Part shown: positions 1 to 7,923 of the stretch, piece after piece
Layout of the letters: every line of letters begins with the position of its first letter
How positions within the stretch are numbered: position 1 is the stretch's first letter
NCBI GenBank assembly: GCA_021791335.1
Contig: JAJYWS010000023.1
Span: forward strand, 1 to 49,323
Direction: 5' to 3'
DNA: 49,323 nt
Source: Thermoplasmata archaeon
GTDB taxonomy: Archaea; Thermoplasmatota; Thermoplasmata; Lutacidiplasmatales; UBA184
Made by a program: the position numbers and the translations under genes
The notes under the pieces: generated by a model
What the model was told of the DNA's origin: nothing
Seen by the model: only the letters and a program-made list of their open reading frames with translations
The model's database searches: none

Positions 1-575
1 TGGGCGAGGCCTCCGAGACCGGGGTTCGGGCGAAGATCTCCCCCTTCCGGAAGCCCCGATCGGATGGATTGCCTTCCTTTGCGAAGGCGAACGGGAACTA
101 CCTTAACGGGTACATCGCCGGAGTCGACGCCCAGACCGACGGCTACGATGAGGCCATCCTACTGGATACGAACGGCTACGTCGCGGAGGGTACCGGCGAA
201 AACGTCTTCCTGGTCCGGGACGGCGTAGTCTACACCCCTGGGCCGCCGTCGGAGATTCTCCTCGGTGTCACCCGGGACTCTGTGCTGCGCATTGCCAAGG
301 ATCTCGGACTGGAGTGCGTCGAGCGTTTGATTTCGGTCAACGAGCTGCTGACGGCTGATGAGGTGTTCTTCTCGGGGACCTACGCCGAGATCGCCCCCGT
401 GCGGGAGGTGGGACGTCATCAGATCGGGGACGGGAAGACCGGGCCCATCACTCGGGAGATCGCCGCCCGATACATGCGGGTCGTCCACGGAGAGGATCCC
501 AACTACGGGGAGTGGCTCACCCCCGTCCCGGCCGCCGGGAAGTTGGCCCCCCCGGTCGCCCGGACCCGACGGTAG
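1..575 (+). CDS. ilvE: Branched-chain-amino-acid aminotransferase, C-terminal part (5' end outside window)
   Basis: Only the C-terminal 190 or so residues are present; the reading frame is open to the left edge (first full codon at position 3). The protein is a fold-type IV PLP aminotransferase that transfers the amino group between glutamate and the 2-oxo acids of valine, leucine and isoleucine. Visible family signatures are GYDEAILLD followed by EGTGENVFLV, then GVTRDSVLRIA and the late FFSGTYAEIAPV segment, all typical of IlvE and in the right order. The catalytic lysine lies before or near the missing part. The stop codon is 2 nt before the cupin gene, so the two are probably co-transcribed. 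Confidence 0.92.
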   Translation, partial: GEASETGVRAKISPFRKPRSDGLPSFAKANGNYLNGYIAGVDAQTDGYDEAILLDTNGYVAEGTGENVFLVRDGVVYTPGPPSEILLGVTRDSVLRIAKDLGLECVERLISVNELLTADEVFFSGTYAEIAPVREVGRHQIGDGKTGPITREIAARYMRVVHGEDPNYGEWLTPVPAAGKLAPPVARTRR

Positions 576-577
576 TC

Positions 578-919
578 ATGCCGTTTCCCGAGTCGGTCCG
601 GCGTCTTCCCAAGGGTAACCTTGCCGGGATCGACATCTACATTCACGACAACGGGTCGAGCCAGGTGCTCTTTTTCGAGTTGCCTCCCGGCCGGCCGGAG
701 GTATCGGTCCCGACCCATACTCACGACGTGGAGTGGGGCGTGGTGGTCGAGGGCCGGATCGACATGACGATCGACGGCCGCACCGAAGCCCATCCCGCCG
801 GGACCACCCACTGGATTCCGGCCCAGGTTCCCCACAGCTTCCGCTTCCATCCGGGCACCTCGAGTATCCACTACTTCGTGGAGCGCCGGGTTCCCCTGCC
901 GGGCGAAGTTCGGGCCTGA
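578..919 (+). CDS. Small single-domain cupin protein
   Basis: This 113-residue protein is one double-stranded beta-helix cupin domain. Metal-binding candidates are the histidines in PTHTHDVEWGVVVEG (cupin motif 1, with the downstream Glu) and the histidine in PHSF (motif 2). The ATG at 578 follows the ilvE stop after 2 nt; an in-frame upstream extension would overlap ilvE and is not cupin-like. The function cannot be fixed from sequence: small cupins include sugar isomerases, dioxygenases and binding proteins. The coupling to ilvE is the only contextual clue. Confidence 0.75.
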   Translation: MPFPESVRRLPKGNLAGIDIYIHDNGSSQVLFFELPPGRPEVSVPTHTHDVEWGVVVEGRIDMTIDGRTEAHPAGTTHWIPAQVPHSFRFHPGTSSIHYFVERRVPLPGEVRA

Positions 920-974
920 TCGGTACGTACCCCTCCTCAAAAGCGGTCCGTGACCTCGGGGATCGGAGGCTCGG

Positions 975-1967
975 GTGTCCGGTTCGGTGCTCTTGTACAC
1001 ACCGGGGATGCTTCCCTTTGCCCTCGTCGCGATCCCCATGGTCGTGGTGGAGGTCTATCTCCTGACCCAGCTGGTCCCGCGATCCGGCGCTCCGCCCACG
1101 TTGACCCGCATGCTCATCGCCGGGTCGGCCCTGATCGGTTCCGCGGGCCTCCTGATGGCCTGCCTGTACGTCATCCTCTCACCCAACTACAGCACCTACA
1201 CGGCCGTCTTCTGGGCCTTTAACTTCATGATGATGGCGCCGCTCGGCTTCTGGGTCATCGGGGTCATCCTCCTACGGGACCGCCCAATGAATCCCCGGAA
1301 CCCGTTCTGGCCCATCCTGATCGCCCTCCTGGCCACCACTGCCGAGATCCTGATGGGTGTCCTGTTCACGGTGGGGGCCTCAGATCTCTACGCCTTCCTT
1401 CCGGTGATGGCCGGCACCTTCACGACCATCTGGTTCCTCTGGTCGATGGTCGCCGCCATGGTGGCGATGCTGTTCTGGATCCCGCTGCGGCCCTCGGTTC
1501 GGCGGCCGCTCCTCGGGCTCACGCTCTCCGGGGTTGTGGCACCCTGGGTGGTGGTCGCTCCGCTGACCGGGGCCGTCCTGATGACCGGGGCGATGTTGGT
1601 GACCTTCGCCCTTCTGGCCTACCAAGCATGGTCGACGCCGCTGCCCAGCAGCGGCGGCTTGGGTCTGCCCGGGTGGATCGTGCTTTCGTTCCTGGCGACC
1701 TCCATCGCCGGCTACCTGGTGATCCTCGCGCCCGGGACCTCGGCCGCCCTCGGGTTCGGCGGGGTCATGGCCGCGGTCATGACCGGGGAGTTTGCCTTCA
1801 TTCTTTGGGAGGGCTACTCCCGTCTGGAGCCGCTCCCCGAGACCCACGGCCGGCCCAGCTGGGGGATGATCCCCGTGGCTCCCTACCCTCGGGGGGGCCC
1901 GGTCCTGCCCGACCCTTCCCCGGCCGAGCCGGTGGAGGCCTCAGCCCATCGATCCCTCGGCGACTGA
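975..1967 (+). CDS. Multi-pass membrane protein of unknown function, related to a module of the neighbouring Fe-S membrane protein
   Basis: This 330-residue protein has about eight hydrophobic membrane segments and a short proline-rich polar C-terminal tail. It starts at a GTG. No family is recognised. A polar residue pattern in a membrane segment, EILMG at about residue 124, recurs as EFLMG and EVFMG in the convergent 699-residue membrane protein at 1987-4086, with similar spacing to flanking helices. The two genes therefore look like relatives or parts of one membrane system. It has no Fe-S cysteines itself. A role as membrane subunit of a redox complex is inference. Confidence 0.7.
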   Translation: MSGSVLLYTPGMLPFALVAIPMVVVEVYLLTQLVPRSGAPPTLTRMLIAGSALIGSAGLLMACLYVILSPNYSTYTAVFWAFNFMMMAPLGFWVIGVILLRDRPMNPRNPFWPILIALLATTAEILMGVLFTVGASDLYAFLPVMAGTFTTIWFLWSMVAAMVAMLFWIPLRPSVRRPLLGLTLSGVVAPWVVVAPLTGAVLMTGAMLVTFALLAYQAWSTPLPSSGGLGLPGWIVLSFLATSIAGYLVILAPGTSAALGFGGVMAAVMTGEFAFILWEGYSRLEPLPETHGRPSWGMIPVAPYPRGGPVLPDPSPAEPVEASAHRSLGD

Positions 1968-1986
1968 GCGAGCGGCGCGGGACGAC

Positions 1987-4086
1987 TCACTTGGCCAGCG
2001 GCGCCGAGCGATTGGGGGGCGCGGACCGTACCATCGGCAGCTGGGTGTCCCGGGGGGAGAGGGCCGGGAGGCGGGAAGCGGGGCGGCCGAACCGCGCCCG
2101 GATCCAGTGTCGCACGTCATGGATGTAGATGTTGTCGTACGGGCAGGACTCGATGCAGTCCCCCACACCGCAGCACTTGGAACTCCGGAACTCCCCCTGG
2201 GTTCGGAAATACCCGGGCATGTCGACGAGCCCGATCGGGCAGGCCCGAGCACAGTCCAGGGTGGTGCATGCCTTGCAGACCTCCCGGTCCTTGACCTTGA
2301 GCCGGAACAGGCCCAACCGGCGGTTCGAGACGGCTTGACCCACCATGCCCCAGTGGCACCAGCCGAGCGTGACGCAGTTGTAGGTCCCAACGAAGGGGAC
2401 CGTCACGAAGAGGAGATACCAGACCACCCCGAAGTTGAGGTTGTAGAGGAAGACCGTCGGGTCGGCCCCGGCAATCGCCACATGGAGTGAACCGATGGAG
2501 TCCAGGTACGAGAGTACGGTGACGCTCAGAACGGCCGTGAGGGCGACCGCGCCGGTGATCGAGAAGGCGGCCGAAAACCGGCTCCCCAGGTACTTGTGTC
2601 CGACCGGGGAACTCCGGTTGAACGACTTCATCCCGTCCATCAGCGTTCCTTGGTACATCAGCGGGGCCATCCCGCAGAGCACCGAACAGAGCGCCCTCCG
2701 TCCAAAGAGAAAGCAGAGGCCCGCGACCAGCAGGTAGGTCCCGAGCACGGCCAGGATCACCGAGGCGGCGAGGGCTCCCCCGCTCCCGATCCCCATCGTC
2801 CATCCCAGAAACGGGAGGGTGGCCAGGGCCGGGACGCCGGGAATCGTGGACCAGAATCCGGGGATGAGCACGGTGGTGGAAGCGAAGACCCCGACCAGGA
2901 TCCAGAGTCGGAGCCGCAGCTCCCGGTGGCGGGTCTCCCGGATCTTGAAGTAGACCAGAGCCCCCATCTCGATGCCCATCATCACGAGGAACCACGCCGA
3001 GGCCGTGACGGTGGCGAGCCACCAGAATGCGTTGGCGAAGAGGTGCGCTCCCACGGCGAGCGGGGGTCCCATCAGGGGCAGGGCCGGGACCGTGCTGAGC
3101 CAGGCCCCGCCGGTCACCTGGACATCGAGGAGGGCGCCCATGAACACCTCGGTGACAAAGACCGTTCCGAGGAGCCCGAAGGTCCATCGGGGGGATCTCG
3201 CCCACGCCCAGGATGGGCCGTCGGAAAACCGGTCCAGCCCGAGGAGCGCGTCGAAGAACAGTACCATCTCGAGGATGAGGACGAGGGCGAACAGGGGCAG
3301 CCAACCGTACGCCACCCAGAGGTAGAGCCCCGCCATCATGAACGCGTAGAGGCCCACCAGGAGGAGGGCATAGGTCGCGAACCCCCGGGGAAACTCCTCG
3401 TGACGGGCCACGAATTCGAGCAGGTAGATCACGAACGCGATCATGACCGCGCTGCCCCCGTACACGGCCACCGCCACCCAGGCCCCGGACGCCAGGGCCG
3501 GCGGGGACAAGACCATCAACAGGCCCTGGAGCAGCAGGACGATCCGGATCTCCGGCCGGATCCGCGCCCGGAGGAAGTGGGCACTCAGCAGCATCTCGCC
3601 GCCCATCGTGAAGATGAACCAGGGCGAGACGACCACCGACTCGAGGAACGGGACCGCCCCCTGGTTCAGGGGGATCGATAGGCCGGCGGCCAGGGAGAAG
3701 ACCCATCCCATCAGGAACTCATTGACCAGGACCAAGCCGATCGTTCCGACGACGTAGCCCGCCGGACGGAAGGGGGCGTCCGGAGGGGGAGTCCCGTGGG
3801 CGGCTCGGAGGCGGACCTCTCGGGTCAGGACGTAGATCAGGGGGAAGACGAACGCCGACATCAGAATGGCCGCGAACCAGAAGCCCTCGGCGAGCGAGAC
3901 CGAACTCGGGTTCAGGAAGTAGATGAGGGCGCCCGCGAACATCGCGGCCATCATGGCCAGGAGGAACAGGATCGCCCCCGCATACGACGCCGTCCGGGCC
4001 GAGGCCGCCCACCGGACCAGGACGGCTGTCGTGTAGGCCATGGCGGCAGCCAGGAGGCTCAGGACGACCGTTCCGGTGAGATCCAT
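1987..4086 (-). CDS. Polytopic membrane protein with cysteine pairs and two C-terminal 4Fe-4S motifs
   Basis: This 699-residue protein has about 14 predicted membrane segments followed by a soluble ferredoxin-like tail. The N-terminal 450 residues contain two similar modules (EFLMG near 123, EVFMG near 313). Residues 460-585 resemble NapH/CcoG-type electron-transfer membrane proteins: GRRALCSVLCG (C467, C471) and NCVTLGWC (C571, C577). The tail has CKACTTLDCARACP (C604, C607, C612, C616) and CCGVGDCIESCPYDNI (C638/C639, C644, C648), consistent with two 4Fe-4S clusters. It is probably a quinol- or membrane-linked electron-transfer protein; substrate and partner are unknown. It follows the 4117-5364 gene by 30 nt on the same strand. 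Confidence 0.75.
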   Translation of the reverse strand: MDLTGTVVLSLLAAAMAYTTAVLVRWAASARTASYAGAILFLLAMMAAMFAGALIYFLNPSSVSLAEGFWFAAILMSAFVFPLIYVLTREVRLRAAHGTPPPDAPFRPAGYVVGTIGLVLVNEFLMGWVFSLAAGLSIPLNQGAVPFLESVVVSPWFIFTMGGEMLLSAHFLRARIRPEIRIVLLLQGLLMVLSPPALASGAWVAVAVYGGSAVMIAFVIYLLEFVARHEEFPRGFATYALLLVGLYAFMMAGLYLWVAYGWLPLFALVLILEMVLFFDALLGLDRFSDGPSWAWARSPRWTFGLLGTVFVTEVFMGALLDVQVTGGAWLSTVPALPLMGPPLAVGAHLFANAFWWLATVTASAWFLVMMGIEMGALVYFKIRETRHRELRLRLWILVGVFASTTVLIPGFWSTIPGVPALATLPFLGWTMGIGSGGALAASVILAVLGTYLLVAGLCFLFGRRALCSVLCGMAPLMYQGTLMDGMKSFNRSSPVGHKYLGSRFSAAFSITGAVALTAVLSVTVLSYLDSIGSLHVAIAGADPTVFLYNLNFGVVWYLLFVTVPFVGTYNCVTLGWCHWGMVGQAVSNRRLGLFRLKVKDREVCKACTTLDCARACPIGLVDMPGYFRTQGEFRSSKCCGVGDCIESCPYDNIYIHDVRHWIRARFGRPASRLPALSPRDTQLPMVRSAPPNRSAPLAK

Positions 4087-4116
4087 CGAGCTCCCGCCTC
4101 CGCCGGGCCCGTGGGC

Positions 4117-5364
4117 CTATTGAGTCGGGGCCGATCCGCTCGCCATCGCAGGGCTGGGGCTGGCCGGGGAGTGACGGGCCACGGTCCAGAGCAGCGGCCG
4201 GAGCGCCAAGTGGGGGCGCACGGCCAGCAGGATCGCATAGCCTCCCAGGAGCAGATACTCAAACCCCCAGCGGAGCGCCAGCCCGATGGATACACTCCCC
4301 CCGGAAGTGACGGCTCCCCAGCTCGCGGGGGCGCCCACCGCGCCGAGTAGGAGATTGACCCACCCATACCACCCCGAAGACGACAGAGGGGGAGGCAGTC
4401 CAAGGGCCAAGGTAAGGCCGCCCACGAGCAGGAGGCCGCGGAGCAGCCCCGGAACCCACCGGGAGCGGCCCTGCCACGCCACCCACCGAGAGACGGCCAA
4501 GGGAGCCAGAGCGGCCGCCCCGATCAGGGCGGGGACCAGGGCGTACTGGAACATCCAGCCCCCCAGCACCGCGGCCGACGCCCCGAATGGGGGAATATTG
4601 ATCCATTGGGCGACCATCGTCATAGCCATCAGGACCGCGGTGCCCAAGAGGGCGATCCGGAGGACACCCCCTAGGGCAAAACGAGGCGAAAGCGGGGGCA
4701 TGGCCGGCGCGGGCTGCGGGCTGGTCTCAGCTCCCCACAGGGCGCCGTAGACGGAGATCAACTGCTCCTGGGCAATCAGGGCGACCCACAACACCGCCAT
4801 CTGGAAGACCCCGAGATACCAGCTGTTCGCAAGCAGGTTGTACGAGGTGGTCCCGCTGGCATGGGCGATCAGGGTGATCCCGGCAGTGGCCGCCGCCGAG
4901 GTCGAACAACAGGCGCCGAGGGTGATGAACGCGATGATGGCCGGGGAGAGACCGGCCACCGATCCGAGCGCGGTGGCTCCCGCAGCCTCGCTCCGGCGGC
5001 TCCTCAATAGCCGGACGGTCAGGAGGACCGCCACCCCCATCCCGAGGCCGACGCCGGCGGAAACCACCACCATCGCGACGGTCGCAAAGAAGGGTAGTGT
5101 CACAACGCCCCATGGGGCGACCAACAGAAGGCCCGGATAATTCCACGGGGCCTGGCCCGTTCCGCTTCCCCACAGCACGAAGAGGCCGTACTGGGACCGG
5201 ACCGTCCCGAGCACGATCATGCCACCAAAGAACATCGCCACCAAGGCGTAGCCGATGGCGATGCTCGCCGCCAAGACCCACCCTCCGGGAACCCGCAGCA
5301 CCGCCCGACTGCGTTGAAGCAGGGCCACAGAAGCTGCCCGTGGGGCCAAGGAGGTTCCTCCCAT
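4117..5364 (-). CDS. Polytopic membrane protein with a Cys-Cys motif, unknown function
   Basis: This protein of about 415 residues has some nine to ten membrane segments. A conspicuous segment is ITLGACCSTSAAATAGIT, with two adjacent cysteines in a small-residue helix, a good candidate for metal or redox binding. The ATG at 5364 is preferred over a GTG at 5391 because a TATA-like box at 5402-5409 would place transcription start near 5380, downstream of that GTG. It probably leads a two-gene operon with the Fe-S membrane protein 30 nt downstream. I do not recognise the family; the operon suggests a shared membrane electron-transfer or metal-handling function. Confidence 0.7.
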   Translation of the reverse strand: MGGTSLAPRAASVALLQRSRAVLRVPGGWVLAASIAIGYALVAMFFGGMIVLGTVRSQYGLFVLWGSGTGQAPWNYPGLLLVAPWGVVTLPFFATVAMVVVSAGVGLGMGVAVLLTVRLLRSRRSEAAGATALGSVAGLSPAIIAFITLGACCSTSAAATAGITLIAHASGTTSYNLLANSWYLGVFQMAVLWVALIAQEQLISVYGALWGAETSPQPAPAMPPLSPRFALGGVLRIALLGTAVLMAMTMVAQWINIPPFGASAAVLGGWMFQYALVPALIGAAALAPLAVSRWVAWQGRSRWVPGLLRGLLLVGGLTLALGLPPPLSSSGWYGWVNLLLGAVGAPASWGAVTSGGSVSIGLALRWGFEYLLLGGYAILLAVRPHLALRPLLWTVARHSPASPSPAMASGSAPTQ

Positions 5365-5401
5365 AGGTGCACTACTGGCTCCGATGACCACGGCCCGACT
5401 C

Positions 5402-5409
5402 CTTATACA
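5402..5409 (-). promoter_or_regulatory. TATA box for the 4117-5364 membrane protein operon
   Basis: An AT-rich TATA-like element in GC-rich sequence, centred about 42 nt upstream of the chosen ATG. It implies a leader of about 16 nt. Confidence 0.45.
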
Positions 5410-5472
5410 CGGGACGTTCCTACTGAACGAACGCTCCGGGCCCCGACCGATTCCTCCGACCCTGCGGCAACG

Positions 5473-5844
5473 TCAGGCCCGCCAGACTAGGTCGATCTGG
5501 AGGCCGTCCGGCCCCCGAAGGCTCAGGGTACGGCCGGCCTCGTCCTCTCGTTCGTCCTGAATGACGGCCCGGCTCCTCATCACCCGGTTACGGAGACCCA
5601 GCCACTCATTGACACGGAGCGCAACCCGCTGAGCTCCAGGCTTGGGACTCCCCGGGGCCAGGCAGCGTAGACCCAGGGTCTGCTCCCCACACTGAACTAC
5701 GGCATAGGCCGGGGCGCTCGCAATCAGGGACATTCCCATCTGCTCCGTGAAGAACCGCACTGCCTTCGTCAGATCCCGGACCAGCAGATCGGCATGGTCG
5801 ATTCCCGTCAACCCGAAGTCGTGCGGAGGCCGCTTAGTGGCCAT
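5473..5844 (-). CDS. VOC-superfamily (glyoxalase/dioxygenase fold) protein
   Basis: This 123-residue protein is a single vicinal-oxygen-chelate unit with two beta-alpha-beta-beta-beta modules. Family features are the opening GIDHADLLVRDLTKAVRFF, with the first metal-site histidine, and the closing LRGPDGLQIDLVWR, where the usual glutamate ligand of the last strand is replaced by an aspartate in ID. Single-domain VOC proteins act as dimers in glyoxalase, antibiotic-resistance or dioxygenase reactions; the substrate cannot be told here. It lies 63 nt downstream of the zinc-ribbon gene on the same strand and may share its promoter. Confidence 0.75.
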   Translation of the reverse strand: MATKRPPHDFGLTGIDHADLLVRDLTKAVRFFTEQMGMSLIASAPAYAVVQCGEQTLGLRCLAPGSPKPGAQRVALRVNEWLGLRNRVMRSRAVIQDEREDEAGRTLSLRGPDGLQIDLVWRA

Positions 5845-5907
5845 AGGCGCTCCCCCCCTCGGTACGACCGATTGGGGCTTCAGGCTCGGGATAGATCATC
5901 GGTTCCC

Positions 5908-6132
5908 TTACTTCACCCGAAGCAGGATGGTCCCGCAGGATCGGCACCGTTCCCCGGCCAAGTTGGCCGAAAAGGTGCCGGAGAACCCCGTCGGAACGAG
6001 CACCTCTAGGTCGGTCGGCCGCAGACGACGCTCGGCCGCCGAGTGAGACCAGAACAGGCCAGATCCGTTGGTAGTAGAGACGAAACCCTTCTCGACTGGT
6101 CCGTGACACTGGGCGCAGGTACTCGCACTCAT
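5908..6132 (-). CDS. Small zinc-ribbon protein (resembles DUF6487/PF20097)
   Basis: This 74-residue protein has two CxxC pairs, CAQCHGPVEKGF near the N-terminus and CRSCGTILL near the C-terminus, expected to bind one zinc. The order of CxxC, a Gly-Phe segment, a central SGLFWS segment and a terminal CxxCG followed by a short strand resembles the small DUF6487 family as I recall it. Function is unknown. A TATA-like element at 6158-6167 predicts a transcript starting only a few nt before the ATG. Confidence 0.65.
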   Translation of the reverse strand: MSASTCAQCHGPVEKGFVSTTNGSGLFWSHSAAERRLRPTDLEVLVPTGFSGTFSANLAGERCRSCGTILLRVK

Positions 6133-6157
6133 GGAGCAATCCAGCGAGCGAAGTTCG

Positions 6158-6167
6158 CATATGTAAT
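6158..6167 (-). promoter_or_regulatory. TATA box for the small zinc-ribbon gene
   Basis: CATATGTAAT on the plus strand, centred about 30 nt before the ATG at 6132; it predicts a nearly leaderless transcript. Confidence 0.5.
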
Positions 6168-6303
6168 TTCGCCTCCCCTCTAACTGCGGCCGTTCGTCAC
6201 ATTGGGTCAGGCAGTCAGCGGGACCCGCCGAAGGACTTCGGTACGGCGAAGGGGTGGCAATGGGACCGGAAATCGGGCGCTCCGTCCGGTTCCACCGAAT
6301 GGA

Positions 6304-6310
6304 CTATTAA
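6304..6310 (+). promoter_or_regulatory. TATA box for the surface protein gene
   Basis: CTATTAA centred 26 nt upstream of the GTG at 6333. This predicts a leaderless mRNA and supports that GTG as the start. Confidence 0.55.
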
Positions 6311-6332
6311 CCGGGCTCCCTTCAAGGCACCA

Positions 6333-7913
6333 GTGGCGCTCGTCAGCTCCACCAACCCAGCGGTTCGCCGTCAAGGCCGGTTCCCAAGGCGACCTAGCCG
6401 GAAGGTCATCCTACCAGCGGCAGCGCTCTCCATTCTCATAGTATTCGGACTGTTTGGGCCCGCAGTTCTGCATCTGCCGGGTGCCCCCTTTCCAGGGGCA
6501 ACGTCCAACGCAGCCTCCTCCTATGTTGTAACGTTTCGCGAAGCCGGCCTTGCCAACAGCACTACCTGGTCCGTCTCTATCAACAGCGTCGTTTTCACAA
6601 CAAATACATCCGTTATCAAGGCGAGCGCCCCTGTGGGCACACAAGACTACATCGTATCGGTACCTGCTAGCTATTCCGGCCCAAGGTACGGGAACTTTAC
6701 GGTGGTAAATGCGCCGATCAACGTCACCCTGGACTACCACTACAATTGCCCGGTTCTGATTCGTGAAACCGGCCTTCCTTCGGGGGCTCTCTGGTGGGCA
6801 AATGTAACGAATGGCTCAGGCTACCGGTCCTACTTTTCTCGGGGGCCCACCGTCAACTGGACCGGGTTTCCCGGGACCTACCAGTATTCTGTGGGAACGT
6901 CGAGCACGGGATATGGGCCCGCCAATCTGTCTAACCAATTTGTGCTGGGGCCATCGGGTTATCGAGGGAACGTTTCGTTTCGGCAGGCCGTCTACCGCAT
7001 GAATTTCACCGCCGTGGGACTGGCGACCGGATCGGCCTGGGTCTTGAACCTGACCGACCCGAACGGAACGGTGGTGCGGAACACGATCACCGTCCCCACT
7101 CTGAGCGTATTCGGGCCGGGAGGGACCTACCTGTTCGCGGCCAGCGCAGTGGGTTACACGGTAACGCCCGGTTTCGGGGCGGTGATCGCAGGGCCCCAGA
7201 ACACCAGCCAGGCCTTCCTCTTCCGACCGGCGCGCGCCTCGGTCGCGTTCGCCGAATCCGGCCTCCCAATGGGAAACCGCTGGTGGGTCAACCTGACCGC
7301 GGCCAACGAAAGCCGCCTCTCCGGGACCTCGACGGGCAGCTGGGTCAACTTCTCGCTGCCGGCCGGGACCTTTTCATTCACGGTCGGGGCGGGGGGATTC
7401 TCCCCCACGCCGGCCTCGGGGTCGTTCACCCTGACGGCTCTGGGTTATGGACGGGCGATCGTCTTTGTCTCCACGACGCCCGGGCGACTGGAGCTTCAGG
7501 TCCTCCCCCGCCAGGCGGACCTTACCATCGGGGGACAACGCGTCAACCTCTCGGCCAACGGCACCGTTGCCCTTCCCCTCGCCCCGGGCGTCTATCCGAT
7601 CGTGGCGCTGGCGACCGGTTTCGCGCCGTACTTCACGAATGTTTCGATCCGCTCCGGGGCCACCCAAAACCTGACCATCGGAATGACCGCATTGCCGGCG
7701 GCGCCGGCCTCAACTCCCTTCAACTATATCGGGCCCCTGGGGATCATCCTGATCGGTGTGCTCCTCGCCACCGCCGTGGCTCTGTCGGTGGCGCTGGTCA
7801 TGGCCTGGCGACGTCGGCCCCCGTCCACCCCGGCCGAGGATCCACCCGAGATGGACGTCGACGAAGACCTCTCGGAAACCTGGCTGACCGAGACGGACGA
7901 TCTGCCTCCGTAA
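6333..7913 (+). CDS. Membrane-anchored surface protein with four E-x-GLP-x-G-x-x-W repeats and a PEGA-like domain
   Basis: This 526-residue protein has a basic N-terminus and hydrophobic segment (about 25-47, signal or anchor), a long extracellular part and a C-terminal membrane helix (about 466-491) with an acidic cytoplasmic tail. The outside part has four related beta-rich repeats starting near residues 64, 139, 221 and 301; their cores are FREAGLANSTTW, IRETGLPSGALWW, FTAVGLATGSAW and FAESGLPMGNRWW. Residues 386-455 look like a PEGA-type domain. Many N-x-S/T sites suggest N-glycosylation. Such repeats are frequent in cell-surface proteins of Thermoplasmatota and related archaea. The first 200 codons are somewhat richer in A/T than the neighbours. 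The precise role is unknown. Confidence 0.8.
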   Translation: MALVSSTNPAVRRQGRFPRRPSRKVILPAAALSILIVFGLFGPAVLHLPGAPFPGATSNAASSYVVTFREAGLANSTTWSVSINSVVFTTNTSVIKASAPVGTQDYIVSVPASYSGPRYGNFTVVNAPINVTLDYHYNCPVLIRETGLPSGALWWANVTNGSGYRSYFSRGPTVNWTGFPGTYQYSVGTSSTGYGPANLSNQFVLGPSGYRGNVSFRQAVYRMNFTAVGLATGSAWVLNLTDPNGTVVRNTITVPTLSVFGPGGTYLFAASAVGYTVTPGFGAVIAGPQNTSQAFLFRPARASVAFAESGLPMGNRWWVNLTAANESRLSGTSTGSWVNFSLPAGTFSFTVGAGGFSPTPASGSFTLTALGYGRAIVFVSTTPGRLELQVLPRQADLTIGGQRVNLSANGTVALPLAPGVYPIVALATGFAPYFTNVSIRSGATQNLTIGMTALPAAPASTPFNYIGPLGIILIGVLLATAVALSVALVMAWRRRPPSTPAEDPPEMDVDEDLSETWLTETDDLPP

Positions 7914-7923
7914 GGAGCGCGGA

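Noticed and set aside
2117-3706. Long second minus-strand frame overlapping the Fe-S membrane protein
   Set aside because: Low-complexity Arg/Gly/Pro/Asp translation in another frame of a gene with clear membrane and Fe-S signatures.
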